This document shows positions 6,907 through 16,374 of a stretch of 64,000 bases of DNA, one piece after another. The stretch is taken from contig NZ_KE384360.1 in the NCBI RefSeq assembly GCF_000425385.1, positions 217,466 to 281,465 of the forward strand. The letters are read 5' to 3'. The notes under the pieces are model-generated. The model did not search any database and was not told the origin of the DNA. It saw only the letters and a list, made by a program, of their open reading frames with translations. The DNA comes from Pseudoduganella violaceinigra DSM 15887 (lineage in GTDB: Bacteria; Pseudomonadota; Gammaproteobacteria; Burkholderiales; Burkholderiaceae_D). The stretch's first letter is position 1. Each line of letters starts with the position of its first letter. The position numbers and the translations under genes are program-made.

Positions 6907-8629
6907 TGCGTTGCTGCACCTGGCCGCGGACCTGGGCGCCCGTCCCGCCGGGGCGCTGGCCGGCTGGCGCGGGACGCAGGCCGTCAGCTGCGCGGCGCTG
7001 GCGCAGCGGATGCGGGACTGGCAGCTGGCGCTGGCCGCGCATGCCGGCCGCAATTTCGCCCTGTATCTGGAGGACAGCCTGGAATTCGCCGCGGCGCTGC
7101 TGGGCGCCTGGCAGGCCGGCAAGACCATCTGGCTGAGCGCCGATGCGCTGCCCGCCAGCTGCGGCGCGCTGCGCGCACGTGTGGACGGCTTTATCGGCCT
7201 ATTCCCGGCCGATTGCGCGCCGTTGGCGGCGCCCGCTGCCGCGGCGGATGCGCCGGCGCCGCGCGTGCTCGATGGCGCCTTCGAGGCGCTGGTGGTGCAC
7301 ACTTCCGGCAGCACCGGTGCGCCGCAGGCGATTGCCAAGCGCCTGTCGCAAATGGCCAGCGAGGTGGACGTGCTGGAGGCGATGTTCGGCGCCAGCCTGG
7401 GCGGCGACACGGCGGTGCTTGCCACCGTCTCGCATCAGCATATCTACGGCCTGCTGTTCAAGGTGCTGTGGCCGCTGTGCGCCGGCCGTCCCGTCCTGGC
7501 CGACAGCGCGCTCTACCCGGAGGAGTTGGCGGCATTGCTGGCGCAACGCCCGTCGCTGCTGGTGAGTAGCCCGGCCCACCTGAAGCGCTTGCCGGAACTG
7601 GCCGGCTGGCAGGCTGCGCGCGGCCAGCTGCGCGCGGTATTTTCCTCCGGCGGCCCGCTGCCCGAAGAGGCGGCCTTCGCCTGCGCCGAACTGCTTGGCA
7701 AGGCGGCGGTCGAAGTATATGGCAGTTCCGAGACCGGCGGCGTGGCATGGCGCCAGCGCAGCCGGGCCGCTGCCGACGCGGCATGGACCGCGTTCCCGAA
7801 TGTCCAATGGCGCCTGGATGACGAGGGCATGTTTGCCGTGCGTTCGCCGCATCTGGCCGACGATCACTGGCTGCAGCTGGCCGACCGCGCCGAAGCCACT
7901 GCCGACGGCCGCTTCGAACTGCGCGGCCGCGCCGACCGCATTGTCAAGCTGGAAGAAAAACGCATTTCGCTGGACGCGCTGGAAGCGGCCTTGCGCGCCA
8001 GTCCACTGGTGGCTGAGGCCCGCCTGCTGCTGGACGACAGCGCAGCGCGCGCCTGCCTGGCCGCTTTCGTGGTGCTGGCGCCGCAAGGCCGCGAGCAACT
8101 GGCGGCGCAGGGCAAGCTGGCGCTGAACCGCGCCTTGCGCACCCTGCTGGCCGGCAGCGCCGAGGCCGTTGTGCTGCCGCGCCGCTGGCGCTATCTGGCG
8201 CAGATGCCGGTAAATACCCAGGGCAAGACCACCCACGCGGCGCTGGCCGCCCTGCTGGCCGACGCGCCGGCCGAGGCCGGGCGCCCGGTAGAACCCGTAT
8301 GGCGCGAGCTCGAGTGCAGCGCCACGTCGGCCAGTCTGACCCTGACCGTGCCGCCCGACCTGCTGTATTTCGACGGCCATTTTCCGGGCAGCCCGATCCT
8401 GCCCGGCGTGGTGCAGCTCGACTGGGCCATCGCCCGCGGCCGCCATTATTTCGACATGCCGCCGGTATTTCGCGACGTCGCCATGCTGAAATTCCAGCAA
8501 ATCATCGCGCCGGGCGCGACGTTGCAACTGGAACTGGCCTGGGATGCCGGCAAATCCAGCCTGCAATTCAAGTATTTGTCCGACACCGGACAACATGCCA
8601 GCGGCCGCGTGCTGTTTGCCGTAGCCTGA
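6899..8629 (+). CDS. Acyl-AMP ligase fused to a FabA/FabZ-like hot-dog dehydratase domain (APE cluster)
   Basis: A 576-residue two-domain protein. Residues 1-455 are an ANL-superfamily adenylate-forming enzyme: the phosphate loop is HTSGSTG from H134, with YGSSETGG and GRADRIVKLEEKRIS further on. It should activate the aromatic starter acid and load it on an ACP. Residues about 465-576 are a hot-dog dehydratase with F491-DGHFPGSPILPGVVQ and the catalytic-type H494. In E. coli-type APE clusters these are separate genes (ApeH and ApeI functions); here they are one chain. The ligase part is somewhat short in its N-terminal region. An 18-base gap precedes the methyltransferase gene. Confidence 0.9.
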   Translation: MRDALLHLAADLGARPAGALAGWRGTQAVSCAALAQRMRDWQLALAAHAGRNFALYLEDSLEFAAALLGAWQAGKTIWLSADALPASCGALRARVDGFIGLFPADCAPLAAPAAAADAPAPRVLDGAFEALVVHTSGSTGAPQAIAKRLSQMASEVDVLEAMFGASLGGDTAVLATVSHQHIYGLLFKVLWPLCAGRPVLADSALYPEELAALLAQRPSLLVSSPAHLKRLPELAGWQAARGQLRAVFSSGGPLPEEAAFACAELLGKAAVEVYGSSETGGVAWRQRSRAAADAAWTAFPNVQWRLDDEGMFAVRSPHLADDHWLQLADRAEATADGRFELRGRADRIVKLEEKRISLDALEAALRASPLVAEARLLLDDSAARACLAAFVVLAPQGREQLAAQGKLALNRALRTLLAGSAEAVVLPRRWRYLAQMPVNTQGKTTHAALAALLADAPAEAGRPVEPVWRELECSATSASLTLTVPPDLLYFDGHFPGSPILPGVVQLDWAIARGRHYFDMPPVFRDVAMLKFQQIIAPGATLQLELAWDAGKSSLQFKYLSDTGQHASGRVLFAVA

Positions 8630-8647
8630 TTTTCAACCTTTGATCGA

Positions 8648-9742
8648 ATGCCCATGCAAGACAAATCGTTTTCCCCGCCGCGCCAATCGGCCTTCGCCGC
8701 CCGTTATGAAGCGCAGAAGATCGCATTCGGCCCCGTCGTGTTCCAGTGCGTGCGCTACGCGTGGAAGCGCGGCATGCTGCAAGCCCTGGCCGACGCTGGC
8801 GGCGCCGGCCTGAGCGTCGAACAGATGGCCGCCGGCGGCCAGTGGAGCGAGTACGCCCTGAAAGTTGTGCTGGAAACCTGCCTGTCGGCCGGCGTGGTGT
8901 CGCTCGAAAAGGGCTGCTATGTGCTGGACAAGGCCGGCTTCTGCGTCCTGACCGACAGGATCACGCAGATCAATATCGATTTCAACCACGACGTCTGCTA
9001 CCAGGGCCTGTTCGACCTGGACCGCTCGCTGGACGCGCAGCAGCCGCTCGGCCTGAAGGCGCTCGGTGAATGGCCGACCCTGTACCAGGGCCTGTCGCAG
9101 CTGTCCGAGCCGACCAAGACCAGCTGGTTCGCCTTCGACCACTATTATTCGGACACTTCCTTCCCCGATATCCTGCCGGACGTGTTCGCCACTGCGCCGC
9201 GCAAGGTGATGGACATCGGCGCCAATACCGGCAAATTCAGCCTGGCGACCCTGGCCTACAACGCCGACGTGCACATGCACCTGGTGGACCTGCCGCGCCA
9301 GCTCGAGGTGGCGGAACAGAACCTGCAGGCGGCCGGCGTGCGCGAGCGCGCCAGCCTGCACCCGATCGACCTGCTGGACGACGCGCACCCGCTGCCGGCC
9401 GGCATGGACGTCATCTGGATGAGCCAATTCCTCAGCTGCTTCAGCGAGGCCGCCATCGCCAGCATCCTGCGCCGCGCCACCGAGGCGCTGTCCGAGCGCG
9501 GCCAGCTCATCATCATGGATACCTTCTGGGACCGCCAGCAGTACGACATCGCCGCCTACTGCCTGATCAACACGTCGCCGTACTTCACCGCCATGGCCAG
9601 CGGCAATTCCAAGATCTACCAGGCCGCCGACTACGTGCGCCTGGCGGAAGCGGCCGGCCTGCGCCTGCTGACCACGCGCGACAACATCGGCTATTGCCAC
9701 TCGCTGCTGCGCTTCACCCGCGCCGGAGACGCCGGTGTTTAA
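8648..9742 (+). CDS. SAM-dependent O-methyltransferase (APE cluster)
   Basis: A 364-residue class I methyltransferase of the acetylserotonin/caffeate OMT type. An N-terminal winged-helix-like dimerisation part (about 15-110) precedes the SAM-binding motif DIGANTGKFS near residue 188 and the acidic HLVDLPRQLEVAEQN loop. It probably methylates the phenolic head group of the polyene. ATG codons at 8648 and 8654 are both possible. Its last 8 bases overlap the glycosyltransferase start. Confidence 0.86.
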   Translation: MPMQDKSFSPPRQSAFAARYEAQKIAFGPVVFQCVRYAWKRGMLQALADAGGAGLSVEQMAAGGQWSEYALKVVLETCLSAGVVSLEKGCYVLDKAGFCVLTDRITQINIDFNHDVCYQGLFDLDRSLDAQQPLGLKALGEWPTLYQGLSQLSEPTKTSWFAFDHYYSDTSFPDILPDVFATAPRKVMDIGANTGKFSLATLAYNADVHMHLVDLPRQLEVAEQNLQAAGVRERASLHPIDLLDDAHPLPAGMDVIWMSQFLSCFSEAAIASILRRATEALSERGQLIIMDTFWDRQQYDIAAYCLINTSPYFTAMASGNSKIYQAADYVRLAEAAGLRLLTTRDNIGYCHSLLRFTRAGDAGV

Positions 9743-10478
9743 ACCCTGTTTCGTCATCCCCGTCTACAACCACGAGCACGCGATCGCGGGCGTGGTGGCG
9801 GGGCTGCTGCCGCACGGCCTGCACTGCGTGCTGGTGGATGACGGCAGCCGCCAGGAATGCGCCGCCGAACTGGCGCGCCTGGCGGCGGCACACCCGCGGC
9901 AGCTGAGCCTGGTGACGCATGCCGTCAACCAGGGCAAGGGCGGCGCGGTGATGACGGGCTTCCAGGCCGCCGCGCGCCTGGGCTATACCCATGCGCTGCA
10001 AGTGGACGCCGACGGCCAGCACAACCTGGACGACGTGGCGGCCTTCCTGGCCAGCGCCGAGCAGCAGCCGCAGGCGCTGGTGGTGGGCTATCCGATCTAC
10101 GACGCGTCCGTGCCGAAAGGCCGGCTGTACGGGCGCTACGCGACCCATATCTGGGTCTGGATCAACACGCTTTCGCTGCAGATCAAGGATTCCATGTGCG
10201 GCTTTCGCGTCTATCCGCTGCAGCCGGTGCTGGCACTGATGGCGCGCCAGCGCCTGGGCCTGCGCATGAATTTCGATATCGAGATCCTGGTGCGCCTGTT
10301 CTGGGACGGCGTGCCGATGGTCAACCGCGCCACCCGGGTCGGCTATCCGGCCGACGGCGTGTCGCACTTTCAGGTCTGGCGCGACAACGTGCTGATTTCG
10401 CGCATGCATGCGCGCCTGTTCTTCGGCATGCTGTGGCGCGCGCCGCGCCTGCTGGCGCGCCGCTGGAGCGGTGCATGA
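9735..10478 (+). CDS. Glycosyltransferase family 2 (APE cluster)
   Basis: A 247-residue GT-A fold enzyme resembling dolichyl-phosphate sugar synthases. The nucleotide-sugar site reads FVIPVYNHE at residues about 6-14 and LVDDGS; the metal site is QVDADGQH, and SMCGFRVYPLQP follows. A GTG start at 9735 inside the methyltransferase end is supported by the fold starting at once. It likely builds the glycolipid anchor of the polyene. The ATGA overlap with the next acyltransferase indicates coupling. Confidence 0.9.
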   Translation: MFKPCFVIPVYNHEHAIAGVVAGLLPHGLHCVLVDDGSRQECAAELARLAAAHPRQLSLVTHAVNQGKGGAVMTGFQAAARLGYTHALQVDADGQHNLDDVAAFLASAEQQPQALVVGYPIYDASVPKGRLYGRYATHIWVWINTLSLQIKDSMCGFRVYPLQPVLALMARQRLGLRMNFDIEILVRLFWDGVPMVNRATRVGYPADGVSHFQVWRDNVLISRMHARLFFGMLWRAPRLLARRWSGA

Positions 10479-11419
10479 ACAAGGCCGCGCCGCGCCACTG
10501 GGCCGCGATCAACGAGGTGAGCTTCGTGGCGGGCATGCGCCTGCTGTTCTGGACCTTCCGCGTGTTCGGCCGCTGGCCGTTCCGCGCCATGCTGTACCCG
10601 GTGCTGTGCTGGTACCTGCTGGCGGCGCCGCGCGCGCGCCGCGTTTCGGGCGATTATTTGCGCCGCGTCGCCGCGTACGCGCCGGTGCCGCGCCTGGGCG
10701 TGCTGCGCCATTTCGCCGCCTTTGCCGAGAGCATTCTCGACAAGATGCTGCTGTGGGGCGGGCTGTACGACACGCGCGCCGTCACGGTGCACGGCGACCA
10801 GACCATCCAGCGCATGCTGGCGCAAGGGCAGGGCGGCCTGCTGCTGTGCTCGCACCTTGGCAACCTGGAGCTGTCGCGCGTACTCTCGCTGGGCTACCCG
10901 GATGTGAAGATCACGGTGCTGGTGCATACGCGCCACGCGCAAGCGTTCAACCGCCTGCTGGCGCGCCTGAATCCGGCCAGTGCCATGAATCTGGTGCAGG
11001 TGACGGACATGGATGCGGCGATGGCGATGCAATTGTCCGAGCGGGTGGCGCGCGGCGAACTGGTGGTGATGGCCGCCGACCGCGTACCGGTGGCGGACCA
11101 GCCGCGCGTGGCGACGGCTGACTTCCTGGGCGCGCCGGCGCCGTTCCCGATCGGACCGTATGTCCTGGCCGGCGTGCTGCAATGTCCGGTCTACCTGATT
11201 TTCCCGCTGCAGCGCGACGGCCGCAGCGAACTGCATTTCGAACTGTTCAGCGAACGCGTGCGCCTGCCGCGCAAGGCGCGCGCGGCGGCGCTGCAGGAAT
11301 GCGCGCAGCGCTACGCCGCCCGCCTGCAGCACTACTGTGTGCAGGCCCCGCTGCAATGGTTCAATTTTTACGACTTCTGGCATTTACCGACACTGGATAC
11401 TAGCGATGCACCTGGCTGA
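10475..11419 (+). CDS. LpxL/HtrB-type lipid acyltransferase (APE cluster)
   Basis: A 314-residue member of the bacterial lipid A acyltransferase family. It shows LLCSHLGNLELSR (H-containing active-site motif near residue 125-137), MAADRVPV and a final NFYDFW. Such enzymes acylate the lipid anchor in APE clusters. The start at 10475 (MNKAAPRHW) is set by the ATGA junction with the glycosyltransferase. Its end runs 14 bases into the ammonia-lyase gene. Confidence 0.88.
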   Translation: MNKAAPRHWAAINEVSFVAGMRLLFWTFRVFGRWPFRAMLYPVLCWYLLAAPRARRVSGDYLRRVAAYAPVPRLGVLRHFAAFAESILDKMLLWGGLYDTRAVTVHGDQTIQRMLAQGQGGLLLCSHLGNLELSRVLSLGYPDVKITVLVHTRHAQAFNRLLARLNPASAMNLVQVTDMDAAMAMQLSERVARGELVVMAADRVPVADQPRVATADFLGAPAPFPIGPYVLAGVLQCPVYLIFPLQRDGRSELHFELFSERVRLPRKARAAALQECAQRYAARLQHYCVQAPLQWFNFYDFWHLPTLDTSDAPG

Positions 11420-12962
11420 CCTGACCAACACCAAGCGCGCCGTGCGCTTCGACCGCAACCGACTGACGATCGAAGACATCGTCGATATCGCCGCCGGGCG
11501 CGCGCAAGCCGTGCTGTCGGACGATCCGGCCTACCGCGCCATGATCCAGCGCGGCGCCGATTTCCTCGACCGCCTGCTGCGCGAGGACGGCAATATCTAC
11601 GGCGTGACCACCGGCTACGGCGATTCCTGCACCGTCAACGTGCCGGCCGAACTGGTGGCCGAATTGCCGCACCACCTGTACACCTACCACGGCTGCGGCC
11701 TGGGCGAGCATTTCTCGCCGGCGCAGACGCGCGCCATCCTGGCCGCGCGTCTGGCGTCGCTGTCCAAGGGCTTCTCGGGCGTCAGCCTGGACCTGCTGGA
11801 GCAGATTGCGCGCCTGCTCGACGCCGGCCTGCTGCCGCTGATCCCGAGCGAAGGCTCGGTCGGCGCCAGCGGCGACCTGACCCCGCTGTCCTACCTGGCG
11901 GCGGTGCTGTGCGGCGAGCGCGAAGTCTGGCGCAATGGCGAAACCGTGCCGGCCGCGCAGGCGCTGGCCGAAGCGGGCATCGCGCCGCTGCGTCTGCGCC
12001 CGAAGGAAGGCCTGGCCATCATGAACGGCACCGCCGTCATGACCGCGCTGGCCTGCCTGGCGTACGACCGCGCCGAATACCTGGTGCGCCTGTGCACCCG
12101 CATCACCGCGATGGCGTCCTTCACGCTGGACGGCAACGCCCACCACTTCAACGAAGTGCTGTTCTCGGTCAAGCCGCACAGCGGCATGCAGCAGGTGGCG
12201 GCGTGGCTGCGCAGCGACCTGCCGACCGCGCTGCTGGAACGCAACGGCAAGCGCCTGCAGGACCGCTACTCGATCCGCTGCGCGCCGCACGTGATCGGCG
12301 TGCTGGCCGATGCGCTGCCGTTCTTCCGCAGCGCGATCGAGAATGAACTGAACAGCGCCAACGACAATCCGATCATCGATCCGGACGGCGAGACCGTGCT
12401 GCACGGCGGCCATTTCTACGGCGGCCACATCGCCTTCGCCATGGACGGCATGAAGAACGCGGTGGCCAACCTGGCCGACCTGATGGACCGCCAGATGGCG
12501 CTGATGGTCGACACCCGCTACAACCACGGCCTGCCGAGCAACCTGTCCGGCGCCACCGGCCCGCGCGCGGCCATCAACCACGGCCTGAAGGCGCTGCAGA
12601 TCAGCGTCTCGGCGTGGACCGCGGAAGCGCTCAAGCTGACCATGCCGGCGTCGGTCTTCTCGCGTTCCACCGAATGCCACAACCAGGACAAGGTCAGCAT
12701 GGGCACCATCGCCGCGCGCGACTGCCTGCGCGTGCTGGAACTGGTGGAGCAGTGCGCCGCCGCGCTGCTGGTGACGGTGCGCCAGGGCGTGCACCTGCGC
12801 TGCCGCGAAAACCCGGACATGGCGCCGCAGGCGGCGCTGGCCGCCATGCAGCAGCGCTTGGCCGAGGATATCGCCGTGGTGGCGGAAGACCGCCGTCTCG
12901 ACCCGGAACTGCGCCAACTGGTGCAGCGCATCCGCAGCCAGGCATGGGAACTGTATGCGTAA
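11406..12962 (+). CDS. Aromatic amino acid ammonia-lyase, HAL/TAL/PAL family (APE cluster)
   Basis: A 518-residue MIO enzyme. The self-cyclising triad is A154-S155-G156 in GSVGASGDLTPLSY; IYGVTTGYG, NGTAVMTAL, ENELNSANDNPI and STECHNQDKVS are also family signatures. In this setting it most likely deaminates tyrosine to 4-coumarate, giving the aromatic starter unit. The substrate-selecting pair is Y94-H95 in TYHGCG, which is neither the S-H of histidine lyases nor the H-L of classic tyrosine lyases, so the amino acid used is not fixed by sequence. The start at 11406 (MHLADLT) is inside the previous gene. Confidence 0.9.
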   Translation: MHLADLTNTKRAVRFDRNRLTIEDIVDIAAGRAQAVLSDDPAYRAMIQRGADFLDRLLREDGNIYGVTTGYGDSCTVNVPAELVAELPHHLYTYHGCGLGEHFSPAQTRAILAARLASLSKGFSGVSLDLLEQIARLLDAGLLPLIPSEGSVGASGDLTPLSYLAAVLCGEREVWRNGETVPAAQALAEAGIAPLRLRPKEGLAIMNGTAVMTALACLAYDRAEYLVRLCTRITAMASFTLDGNAHHFNEVLFSVKPHSGMQQVAAWLRSDLPTALLERNGKRLQDRYSIRCAPHVIGVLADALPFFRSAIENELNSANDNPIIDPDGETVLHGGHFYGGHIAFAMDGMKNAVANLADLMDRQMALMVDTRYNHGLPSNLSGATGPRAAINHGLKALQISVSAWTAEALKLTMPASVFSRSTECHNQDKVSMGTIAARDCLRVLELVEQCAAALLVTVRQGVHLRCRENPDMAPQAALAAMQQRLAEDIAVVAEDRRLDPELRQLVQRIRSQAWELYA

Positions 12963-13389
12963 GAAAACCGAAGCGCGCTGGTTTGCCGAAGTCGAGATGC
13001 AGGTCCAGTTCTTCGACCTGGACCCGATGGAGATCGTCTGGCACGGCAACTACGTCAAATACCTGGAGGTGGTGCGCTGCGCCCTGCTCGACAAGATCGG
13101 CTACAACTATGTCGAGATGAAGGCTTCCGGTTACGCCTGGCCCATCGTCGACATGCAGCTGCGCTACGCGGCGCCGGCCACTTTCGGCCAGGTGCTCAGA
13201 TTGCGCGCTGAAATCGTGGAATGGGAAAACCGCCTGAAGATTGATTACCTGATCAGCGACGCGGCCAGCGGGCGCCGCCTGAACAAGGCCAGCACGGTGC
13301 AGGTGGCGGTCGATATGGCGACGCGGGAGATGTGTTTCGTGTCGCCGGCGGTGCTGTTCGCGAAGCTGGGAGTGCCTGCGCCATGCTGA
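12955..13389 (+). CDS. 4-hydroxybenzoyl-CoA-type thioesterase (APE cluster)
   Basis: A 144-residue hot-dog thioesterase. The motif VQFFDLDPMEIVWHGNYVKYLE (shown only in outline: D near residue 20, then WHGNY) is the usual 4HBT active-site helix. It may release or transfer the finished acyl chain, or edit misloaded ACPs. It overlaps the lyase by 8 bases and the LolA-like gene by 7. Confidence 0.89.
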   Translation: MRKKTEARWFAEVEMQVQFFDLDPMEIVWHGNYVKYLEVVRCALLDKIGYNYVEMKASGYAWPIVDMQLRYAAPATFGQVLRLRAEIVEWENRLKIDYLISDAASGRRLNKASTVQVAVDMATREMCFVSPAVLFAKLGVPAPC

Positions 13390-13988
13390 AACAGCTGATG
13401 CTCGCGGCCCTGCTGGCGGCCGCTGCCGCCGGGGCCCAGGCGGGCGCGCCGATTGCCCGGATCCAGTCCATGCTGGCCAAGCCGGATGTGCTGTGCGGCC
13501 GCTTCGACCAGACCAAGCAGCTGGCGGGCATGAAGAAGCCGCTGCTGTCGAACGGCCGCTTCTGCGTGGTCAAAGGCAAGGGTGTGTTGTGGCGCACCCT
13601 TAAACCGTTCCCTAGCACGCTGCGCCTGACGCGCGACGAAATCGTCCACCTGCAGGGCGAGCGCGTGGCAATGCGCATGGATGCGAAAAGCGAGCCGGTG
13701 GTGCGCATGATCAATAGCGTGCTGTTCTCGCTGCTGGGCGGCGATCTGGCGCAGCTGGACAAGCTGTTCGAGGTGGACGGCTCGGCCGACAAGGACGGCT
13801 GGCAGGTGGCGCTGAAGGCGCGCGAGCCGGCGCTGGCCAAAGCCGTCGGCGCGATCAGCATGGAAGGCGGCGCCTACGTCAAACGCATCGACATGAACGA
13901 GGCCGCCGGCGACAAGACCAGCATCGTGTTCTCCCTGATGCAGGCGGGCGAGGCGGCCATGACGGCGGAAGAAGCGGCGCAGTTCTGA
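13383..13988 (+). CDS. LolA-like outer-membrane lipoprotein carrier (APE cluster)
   Basis: A 201-residue protein with a signal peptide (residues 1-20, ending GAQAG) and a LolA-type sequence: CGRFDQTKQLAG, GRFCVVKGKGVLWRTLKPFP and a hydrophobic cavity pattern. It probably ferries the APE lipid through the periplasm together with the MMPL exporter next door. The start at 13383 (MLKQLMLAALL) gives the signal peptide directly. Confidence 0.86.
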   Translation: MLKQLMLAALLAAAAAGAQAGAPIARIQSMLAKPDVLCGRFDQTKQLAGMKKPLLSNGRFCVVKGKGVLWRTLKPFPSTLRLTRDEIVHLQGERVAMRMDAKSEPVVRMINSVLFSLLGGDLAQLDKLFEVDGSADKDGWQVALKAREPALAKAVGAISMEGGAYVKRIDMNEAAGDKTSIVFSLMQAGEAAMTAEEAAQF

Positions 13989-13989
13989 T

Positions 13990-16374
13990 ATGACGTCCAA
14001 GCGCTTCGCCCTGCTATGGCTCCTGGTCGCGACCCTGGTCGCCGGGCATAACGCCTGGCTCTGGTTCGTCCAGCGCGTCGTGCCCGATACGGACATCCTG
14101 GCGCTGCTGCCGGTGCAGGAGCGCGACCCGGTGCTGCAGCAGTCGTTCCAGCACATGGTCGACGCGGCCCAGCAGCGCGTGGTGGTGCTGGTGGGCGCGA
14201 CCGACTGGGTCAAGGCGAAGCAGGCGGCCGATGCCTACCGCAAGGTGCTCGGGGAGCAGCCTTCGGTGCTGGCGGCCACGGCGCTGAACGACAAGACCCA
14301 GGATGACTGGCTGCAGCTGTTCCACCGGCACCGCAGCGTGCTGCTGACCGCGGCGCAGGAACGGCAGCTGCGCGAACAAAGCCCGCAAGCCTGGTCGGAA
14401 ACTGCGCTGGGCGGCCTGTACGGCGCCTTCGGCGGCCCCAAGGTCGGCAGCTGGCAGGACGATCCATATGGCCTGTTTGCAGGATGGGTGCAGCAGCGCG
14501 CGCAGGAAACGCCGGTGCGCCCGCGCGACGGCCAGTTGTTCGTCGGCGACGGCAAGATGCAGTATGTGCTGCTGCCGCTGGAGCTGAAGCTGCCGGCGTT
14601 TTCGATCGCGGCACAGGAAACCGTACTGCCGCTGCTCGCGCGCGCCGCCGGCGCGGCGCGCGCGGCCGTGCCGGAAGCGGACCTGGTGCAGGCCGGGGTC
14701 ATCCTGCACGCCGCCGCCGCCAGCGCGCAGGCGCAGCGCGAGATGCATACGATCGGCGCCGGCTCGCTGCTCGGCATCGTGCTGCTCACCTGGCTGGTGT
14801 TCCGCAGCGTGCGGCCGATTGTCATGGTGCTGCTGTCGATCAGCGTCGGCGTGCTGGGCGCCTTTTCCGCCTGCTGGCTGATATTCGGCCAGGTGCACCT
14901 GATGACGCTGGTGTTCGGCGCCAGCTTGATTGGGGTGGCGCAGGATTACGGCATCGACTTCCTGTGCAACCGCATGGAGGCCGATCCGGCGCTCGATTCG
15001 CGCGCCTTGCTGCGCCGCCTGCTGCCGGCGCTGGTGCTGACGCTGCTGGCCGCCGTGATCGGCTATGCCGGCCTGGCGTTCACGCCATTCCCCGGCTTGC
15101 GCGCGATGGCGGTCTTTTCGGCCCTCGGCCTGGCGTTTGCCTGGATGACGGTGATGGCCTGGTTCCCGCTGTGCGTGCCCGGCGGTGTGCTGCGCCAGGG
15201 GCCATTGGTGGCACCGTACGTGGGCCTGCTGGCGCATTGGCCGCGCTGGCCGTTCGTGCGCGCCGGCGCGGCGCCCAAGGCACGCCTGCTGTTTGGCGTG
15301 GCGTGTGCGGCAGCCTGTACTGCGATCGGCGCCGGGGTTGCCCGTCTGGCGCCGAATGACGACATCCGTCTGCTGCAGAACTCCCCGAAAGCGCTGCTGG
15401 AGAGCCAGTTGCGCCTGGGCCGCCTGCTCGATGCGGCGACGCCCGCCCAGTATTTCCTGGTGCGTGGCGCCAGCGAAGAGGAGGTGCTGCAGCGCGAAGA
15501 GGGGTTGAAGCAACAGCTCGACCCCTTGATCGCGGCCGGCGTGATCGGCGGCTACCAGGCCATGTCGAACTGGGTGCCGTCGGCCAGGACGCAGGCGGCG
15601 CGCCGCGCGCTGCTGCAAGCGAAGCTGTTTGGCGACGACGGCCCGCTGGCAGCGGTGGCCGGGCAGGTCGGCGAGGACCGGCACTGGATCGCCGCCACGC
15701 GCGCGCACGCCGTTGCCGGCGCCGCTCCGCTGGCGCTGGAAGCCTTCCTGTCCGCGCCGGCAAGCGAGCCGTGGCGCCATCTTTGGCTGGGCCGGCACGG
15801 CAAGGAATTCGCCAGCATCGTCGCCTTGCGCGGCATGCAGTACGGCGGCTTGCCGCGCTTGCAGCGCGCTGCCGACGGCCTGACGGGCGTGCAGTGGGTC
15901 GATAAGGTCGGCGAGATTTCCTCGGTTCTGGGGCGCTACCGTTCCATGATGGCCTGGGTGGTCGGCGCGGCCTATGCCGTGGTGTTCTTGCTGCTGCTGC
16001 CGCGCTACCGCGGCGGCGCATGGCGCGTGCTGGCGCCGACCGCGCTGGCAAGCGTGGCCACGCTGGCCATGTTTGGCTGGTTCGGCATGCCGCTGCAGCT
16101 GTTCCACGTACTGGCCTTGATGCTGCTGCTCGGCGTGGGCGTGGACTACGGCGTTTTCATGGCGGAGCGGGCCAGCCGCGGGCCGGTGGCGCCATGGCTG
16201 GCGGTGGGCATGTCGGCCGCCAACGCCATCCTGGGTTTCGGCCTGCTCGGATTGAGCGGTACGCCGGCCCTGCGCGCCTTCGGCCTGACGATGCTGCTTG
16301 GCACGGCGCTGGTTTGGCTGCTGGTGCCGTGTTTTGTGAACATTGAGGATGAAAAAAATGTGGAAGCGGCTTAA
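13990..16374 (+). CDS. MMPL/RND-family exporter (APE cluster)
   Basis: A 794-residue membrane transporter made of two similar halves. Each has one N-terminal membrane helix, a large periplasmic loop (about 35-250 and 465-640) and five clustered helices. The GVAQDYGIDF (first half) and GVGVDYGVF (second half) motifs carry the proton-relay Asp-Tyr pair typical of MMPL proteins. In APE clusters this protein is thought to extract the lipid from the inner membrane. One base separates it from the LolA-like gene. Confidence 0.92.
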   Translation: MTSKRFALLWLLVATLVAGHNAWLWFVQRVVPDTDILALLPVQERDPVLQQSFQHMVDAAQQRVVVLVGATDWVKAKQAADAYRKVLGEQPSVLAATALNDKTQDDWLQLFHRHRSVLLTAAQERQLREQSPQAWSETALGGLYGAFGGPKVGSWQDDPYGLFAGWVQQRAQETPVRPRDGQLFVGDGKMQYVLLPLELKLPAFSIAAQETVLPLLARAAGAARAAVPEADLVQAGVILHAAAASAQAQREMHTIGAGSLLGIVLLTWLVFRSVRPIVMVLLSISVGVLGAFSACWLIFGQVHLMTLVFGASLIGVAQDYGIDFLCNRMEADPALDSRALLRRLLPALVLTLLAAVIGYAGLAFTPFPGLRAMAVFSALGLAFAWMTVMAWFPLCVPGGVLRQGPLVAPYVGLLAHWPRWPFVRAGAAPKARLLFGVACAAACTAIGAGVARLAPNDDIRLLQNSPKALLESQLRLGRLLDAATPAQYFLVRGASEEEVLQREEGLKQQLDPLIAAGVIGGYQAMSNWVPSARTQAARRALLQAKLFGDDGPLAAVAGQVGEDRHWIAATRAHAVAGAAPLALEAFLSAPASEPWRHLWLGRHGKEFASIVALRGMQYGGLPRLQRAADGLTGVQWVDKVGEISSVLGRYRSMMAWVVGAAYAVVFLLLLPRYRGGAWRVLAPTALASVATLAMFGWFGMPLQLFHVLALMLLLGVGVDYGVFMAERASRGPVAPWLAVGMSAANAILGFGLLGLSGTPALRAFGLTMLLGTALVWLLVPCFVNIEDEKNVEAA

